Positions 59,316 to 64,000 of a DNA stretch of 64,000 nt are shown here, piece by piece. The notes below the pieces were generated by a model. That model was not told the DNA's origin and ran no database searches. It saw only the letters and a program-made list of their open reading frames with translations. The position numbers were made by a program, and so were the translations under genes. Origin of the DNA: Lamellibrachia columna (lineage: Eukaryota; Annelida; Polychaeta; Sabellida; Siboglinidae); the NCBI GenBank assembly GCA_963662155.1, contig OY759267.1:15691489-15755488 (forward strand), in the 5' to 3' direction. The first letter of the stretch is position 1, and the number at the start of each line of letters is the position of its first letter.

Positions 59316-59425
59316 GTGACAAACACACATACCCAATGATGATGTGAACACACATACCCAATGATGATGTGAACACACATACCCAATGATGATGTGAACA
59401 CACATACCCAATGATGATGTGAACA
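59316..59425. repeat. 25-bp tandem repeat, about 4 copies
   Basis: Near-perfect copies of acacacatacccaatgatga with gtga spacing, located where homology between the two oxidase duplicates ends. Confidence 0.9.
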
Positions 59426-59631
59426 CAGTAACCAACAATGATGCTTTGGTATGGTTTTCAAATGCAACATTTATCCGTGAAACATCACTCCTGCTGGATA
59501 GCATAATCTAAAAACATCTGTTACAGTGATGACAAAATTGTCTACGACTTGTATTGTTGACTCGCGTAACACATTGTCTACCACAATTAAACAAAACACC
59601 CTGTTGTACAAAATATGATGCTGTGTGGCAC

Positions 59632-62206
59632 TTATAAGATGACAATGTCATCGTCTTGACATGTCGTGTCGCCACTATGTTTTGGTTTCTTAGCTGATAC
59701 ATCAGCGTCTGAAGCGCCGTTGGCCTTGCGTTTCCGACTGGGTGGGGTGGTGATTACATTCGGTTCTTCCATAATCAAGTCATCATCATCATCGTCATCT
59801 TCTGCACAATCAATAAAACGAACAATAGTACATAGTTTTTTTAAATAAAAACTACAACTGGTAAATGAAGTTTCCATGATATTTGGAAGTGTAAATATGT
59901 GGCCTTTAGTTACAGCTTTAATTAAAATTCCAGTAGCATGAGTCACAATCTTAATAAACAGTAATTTTTCTTGGAACAAAATAATTGTTTTTTGGACAAA
60001 ACATCCAAAATTATTTCTTTTATTTTCATATCCTCCCAAAATCTCATACAATCTTTTTTCTATTGTTTTAAATAAAACATTGCCAACATAATACACCCAC
60101 AAATCGATTCTAACTTCTTTAAAAAATCATTTACTTTACTGAAATTCTCCAGCTATCCTAGACCTTGTTAAAAATGTCCTGACTAAACGCAGACGTTCAT
60201 ATGTGCATAATAATAATAATATAAAATTTGTATACTGTCAACACGCTAACAGTTGTCCTCCCAGCCAAGTCTCCAAACGCAGGTAATTATTTATACAACA
60301 GTGACAGGGTAACGTGAAAGAATAACGAAGCCAACCTTGACTCTTGGCGTCTGGGCCTGTGTCATTGCTGGAGGCTGCCTGCGCTTGCAGCTCAGATATG
60401 TCTCCAATCACCTCAAACTCCCTGTCCTCCTTCAACTTCTCCCTGCAACAAGTCAAAAACATGACATACTTGTTGATAGTACTTTGCATTTTACAGTGTT
60501 TTTTAAAAGATATAAACACTGGTTCATTTGTACATTTTACAACCCAGACATTCAGCAAACACTATGCTCAACATCAATTTGATTAATCTTGAATTTTAGA
60601 TAATATTTAAAAGAGATTTGATCTGAAATACATGTTTAACAGTATCACACCATACCATATTTTAACAGAAATTAATAAAAAATGAGTAGCCATGAGTCAT
60701 GACTGAACATGGTATTATTGCCAACGAACCAAAGATGGATGCCGGTACAAATGTAGGCACATGCTGTCATTTGAAGCTCCCTCCTCAGTTGAACAAGATT
60801 ATTGCGAATAAGGTTTGTTGATGTTCAAATCTGTCCGTGAACAGCTTCAGTGATATGTACAGTCTACTTATGTTGAAATCATCAAAAGAATTGACATTGA
60901 TCGCTAGATGGTAACTTGGAAAGTGTCAACTGGCTTATGCTGCAGTACATAGAGCTGCATAATGTGAATTTTTTTGGCCAAATGTTTATGGTCAAATGGT
61001 AAAAAATAATTTAATAGCTTGTCCAATGATTTCACCAAAACTAAATAAAAAAAATTTGCAAACGAGCTTGCTCACATAGTGGATACTACATAGGTTAATT
61101 TTTTTGCAAAATGATTGGAAAATGAGACAAGTGAAAAAATCAAATTGAGGAAGGACCTGTCACAACTGCACTTGAAAATACTTTCTGTTTTTTTTTTACA
61201 TAGTTCCCAGTTATAGCATTCAAGACTGCGAGCCAAGCACCAGATAGACAGACACACAGTCACGTCCACAGCTCAACAATGAAAGAACACAACACTTACA
61301 CGTGGAGAATGTTGATATTGAGGTTATACACCTGCAGGAAATCATCACACTTGAGTCGACTGCCATTCTTGATACCAAATTCACCCAGTGTCTTCCCTGC
61401 GTTTCCTGCAGTGTAAGTAAGATAGGGGTTCAGAGGGAGAGGGAATCTTAGAGGGAGTGAGGCATCTTGGTTAAATTGTCTCACCAGGGCCTCCAGTTAT
61501 CAACACATGCAACTGTTTTGCATTTAGCTGCGAGTGTTGACGATAATAATAGAACATTATTGTGTAGAAATACATTGTTAATGTTTAGTTTTAGAAATGT
61601 ATCAAGCATGCTCCAGGGAGCATGTTGCATGGACTGAGATGATGTGGGTACAAATGCAACTGAACCAAGTCAAGCATCTTTTGTCAACAACAAAGATTCA
61701 ACATATAGCTAGTACTGCTTATTTTGACTGCATTCAATAACAACCATGTATCAATAACAACCACGTATCAATAACAATCACACATGAATACCAACTACAT
61801 ATCACATCCATTCAGAAGTAAGAGGATTGCTGATAAAACTTGGAAAAAAAATTCTTTGTAAATTTTAAACTACATTGTTAATACTACTATCAACATACAT
61901 TATACATAGGCTAGTACCCGACTTAAACTGGCTAGTAAGTTACATACCTTCTGTTTCACCCTCCTCACTGGAGATCATTATTGTTCCTGCAAGTCAACAA
62001 TAATATACAATGTTAACTATAACATTTGTGTTACAAGATTTTATTGTTTTTATTTCAACTCTATCTTACATATCCAGTAATCTTTGCAGAGTTCTCAGGC
62101 AACACTTGACCACAGTCCATGACAGACTGTTTAAAATCCTTGCCATAAGCTTAGCATCAGAAATACAGTAAGGTAGCAAGTACCACTGAAACGAATGCAA
62201 TGACTG

Positions 62207-62239
<33 letters not shown>

Positions 62240-63963
62240 GCAGAACACTATATAATACATATATAACATGGCAATTACCTTTGCCGTCATCTATTTCCAC
62301 GTCAGGTGCCACCATTCCCAAGCTGCCTTTGATGATCTAAATAAAAAACTTCTATTGTATTTGATTTTGAAGAAGTTGGCTTTAAAATGTTTTGTCGGTA
62401 ATTGTCATGTGTTAGAAAATGGACAGACAGGAGAAAAAAAATTCTATTCAAATCTTTATTTACAAATGAAAATAGCAACATACAACATAATAAAATTATA
62501 CACATTTTAAAGTAACTGAAACATTTTCAAGCAGAATGGGGGAAAGCAGGAGTGCATTGCTTACACTTTCACACTTAATAAAGGAAAGTTTCACAAATGA
62601 ACACCTTTAAAAATTACAAACCTATTTGTTTACATGTGAAGCTAGCTTCTTGTCTAGCATGTGAACAGTCTTAAATAAAAAAGGTACGTTCTTATACAGC
62701 ACAGTATCCAGTCCATAGGGCTGCTCAAAGCGGTTTACACTCCACCCCCTGGCAGACCTGTTCATTCCAATGCCATCTCGACTTCTCTTGGAAACATTCA
62801 TCCATGCTGCAATTATTGGTATTCATTTAGACTGCTGATAAACTGTGGCAACGTGGAGTGAATGAAATAGCCAAAGCTTTGAAACGGCAGCAAGAGGATT
62901 CAAACCCGGGTTCTCGCTGAATTGAGAGTCCGACGTTCTAACCACTATGCCACCATGCCCAACAAATTTTCAATAAACCATGAAAGTTGATACAGCGATG
63001 ATACCTTCTCTTCCAGTGTGTGAACCGTCACTGTGTTCGTGTTGAGCTGAACCGTCACTTCGGGTTTCTCCGAGCAGACATAGCACTTGGGGTTGGGTTT
63101 GTCGAGGACGCAGGGCACCAGCAGCTTCTTGCGTGGGTTCGGCTGTCTGTTGAGGTACACCTGACACAACATGCACAGTATGCATGAAATTACCATACAA
63201 GGTTACTAAATTTAATCTCATCATAATATTCTGAACATGATGTGCTTTTTGTGTTGGGTAGTTGTTCTAATAGGCAGTGCGACAGTTCGCAAAATGTATC
63301 CTCACTTCATGAGCACTTGACAAGCCAGACAGGAAACATTTTACATCTGTATTAAACATCAGTACCTCTCAAGAAACTTGGTATTTGATCTGAATATTTC
63401 GACCGCATCCCACGGTCTTCTTCAGCAGACTGAAGTTACGTATGTGTTTGGTCATGTGACACACCTGTAACTTCAGTCTGTTGAAGAAAACCACGGGATG
63501 CAGTCGAAATATTCAGATCGAATACCAAGTTTCTTGAGAGGTAATTATGTTTAATATTAATAACCGAGAAACCGAATCATCTATCCATTCAAGGATTTTA
63601 CATCTTGTTTGTTTGTAACTGCTAAGGGATGTTCTCAAAACAATATAAGACATCACAAGAAACCAATGTCATTTAACCTGAGAACCGGGAATATATCTAT
63701 ACATGGGATAAATTAAACAGCAGCTGTCATCCATGAAACCAACTTTGTATAGTGTCGTACATCAATGTTTTGAGATCATTCTTAAAGGGTAGAGATCTAC
63801 AACAATGATGCTGAATCAGTGGACTTAAAGCCATCACAAGCGTCACTCACTGTTTTACATTTGTCGATGTTTCCTGATAAAATCTTGAGGCCCTCCATAA
63901 CAAGCAGACCAGCAATAATGGCGTTCGTTGTGGCGATTGCTGGAATGATATTGCCGGCCATCG
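59632..63963 (-). CDS. UBA2: SUMO-activating enzyme subunit 2 (UBA2/SAE2), 3' part
   Basis: Catalytic subunit of the SUMO E1, which adenylates SUMO and passes it to UBC9 in the nucleus. Seven - strand coding exons are visible, in gene order: 63963-63851, 63160-63005, 62336-62279, 61986-61948, 61405-61300, 60442-60336, 59801-59632. All have consensus splice sites and compatible phases. They encode the end of the adenylation domain ([32 protein letters not shown]), the second zinc-binding CxxC ([15 protein letters not shown]), the ubiquitin-fold domain ([66 protein letters not shown]) and an acidic/basic tail with nuclear-localisation-like SRKRK and KKPKH, ending DDDIVIL. The N-terminal nucleotide-binding and catalytic Cys exons lie beyond 64,000. 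Convergent with oxidase copy 2. Confidence 0.95.
62212..62240. repeat. (TA)n microsatellite in UBA2 intron
   Basis: Uninterrupted (TA)n run of about 14 units. Confidence 0.9.
62670..62960 (-). mobile_element. tRNA-derived SINE in UBA2 intron
   Basis: The - strand head reads ggcatggtggcatagtggtt (A box) and ggtttgaatcc (B box). A body with gcattggaatgaacaggtct and a tail ending ctgtataagaacgtacct follow. It is a longer copy of the family at 22,541-22,735. Confidence 0.8.
63363..63543. mobile_element. Foldback element (MITE) in UBA2 intron
   Basis: Two 77-bp arms (63,363-63,439 and 63,467-63,543), inverted with only a few mismatches, are separated by a 27-bp loop. Termini tacctctcaagaaacttggt / accaagtttcttgagaggta place TA at both ends, consistent with Tc1/mariner-type target choice. 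No ORF. Confidence 0.88.
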
Positions 63964-64000
63964 CTGCAACAAGAGAAACAACAGAACATTACAGTCACCT

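Larger units (their letters stand above)
41100..59328 (+). repeat. Segmental duplication, copy 2 (oxidase locus)
   Basis: Homologous to 23,370-30,741, but enlarged to 18.2 kb by insertions: SINE at 43.3 kb, L2-like LINE and GC-rich stretch at 43.75-47.73 kb, MULE at 47.98-50.37 kb, CR1 copies at 50.88-54.38 kb, and a CR1 tail at 58.8 kb. Homology ends at caaacacac (59,328), where a local 25-bp repeat begins. Confidence 0.85.

Overview
The window comes from an animal nuclear genome, most likely an invertebrate bilaterian (mollusc, brachiopod, hemichordate or lancelet; I cannot decide from sequence alone). Evidence: host genes are split into short exons with GT/AG introns, tRNA-derived SINEs, CR1-, L2- and RTE-type LINEs, Ty3/gypsy and MULE elements abound, and (TA)n and (CA)n microsatellites are frequent. 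No prokaryotic operons, rRNA or CRISPR were seen.

Host genes. Two D-aspartate/D-amino-acid-oxidase-like flavoenzyme genes lie in tandem on the + strand. Copy 1 (23,831-29,161) and copy 2 (41,899-57,261) each have nine coding exons giving 340 residues with identical splice phases. The proteins differ at 15 positions by my count, and both end in the peroxisomal signal-like tripeptide SRL. They belong to a segmental duplication (about 23.37-30.74 kb and 41.10-59.33 kb). Copy 2 has grown from about 7 kb to 18 kb by insertions in its introns. At the stop codon of each copy begins a 20-bp minisatellite (about 28 and 41 units). Convergent to copy 2, on the - strand, lie the last seven coding exons of UBA2, the catalytic subunit of the SUMO E1 enzyme, running off the right edge.

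Layout. 1-4.9 kb: no genes, a few repeats and LINE/SINE scraps. 5.0-6.7 kb: a 44-bp minisatellite, an internally deleted RTE LINE and an L2-like 3' end. 7.1-8.2 kb: a broken pogo-type transposase. 9.77-19.99 kb: one decayed Ty3/gypsy retrotransposon on the - strand with LTRs at both ends and many nested insertions. 20-23.4 kb: repeats, a large inverted repeat, a SINE and an RTE scrap. 23.4-30.7 kb: oxidase copy 1. 30.7-31.6 kb: a second gypsy fragment abutting the duplication edge. 32.9-37.2 kb: a CR1-type LINE with two open ORFs, ORF1 carrying an SGNH/esterase domain. 37.2-41 kb: AT-rich repeats. 41.1-59.3 kb: oxidase copy 2, its introns filled by an L2-like LINE, a FLYWCH/MULE DNA transposon, and one CR1 LINE nested in another. 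59.6-64 kb: UBA2 3' part with a SINE and a foldback element in its introns.

The host genes are not obviously linked in function. The most unusual structure is the oxidase pair: a minisatellite grown from the stop codon, a 280-bp identical patch between otherwise diverged copies, and one-sided intron growth. All sequence comparisons were made by eye.
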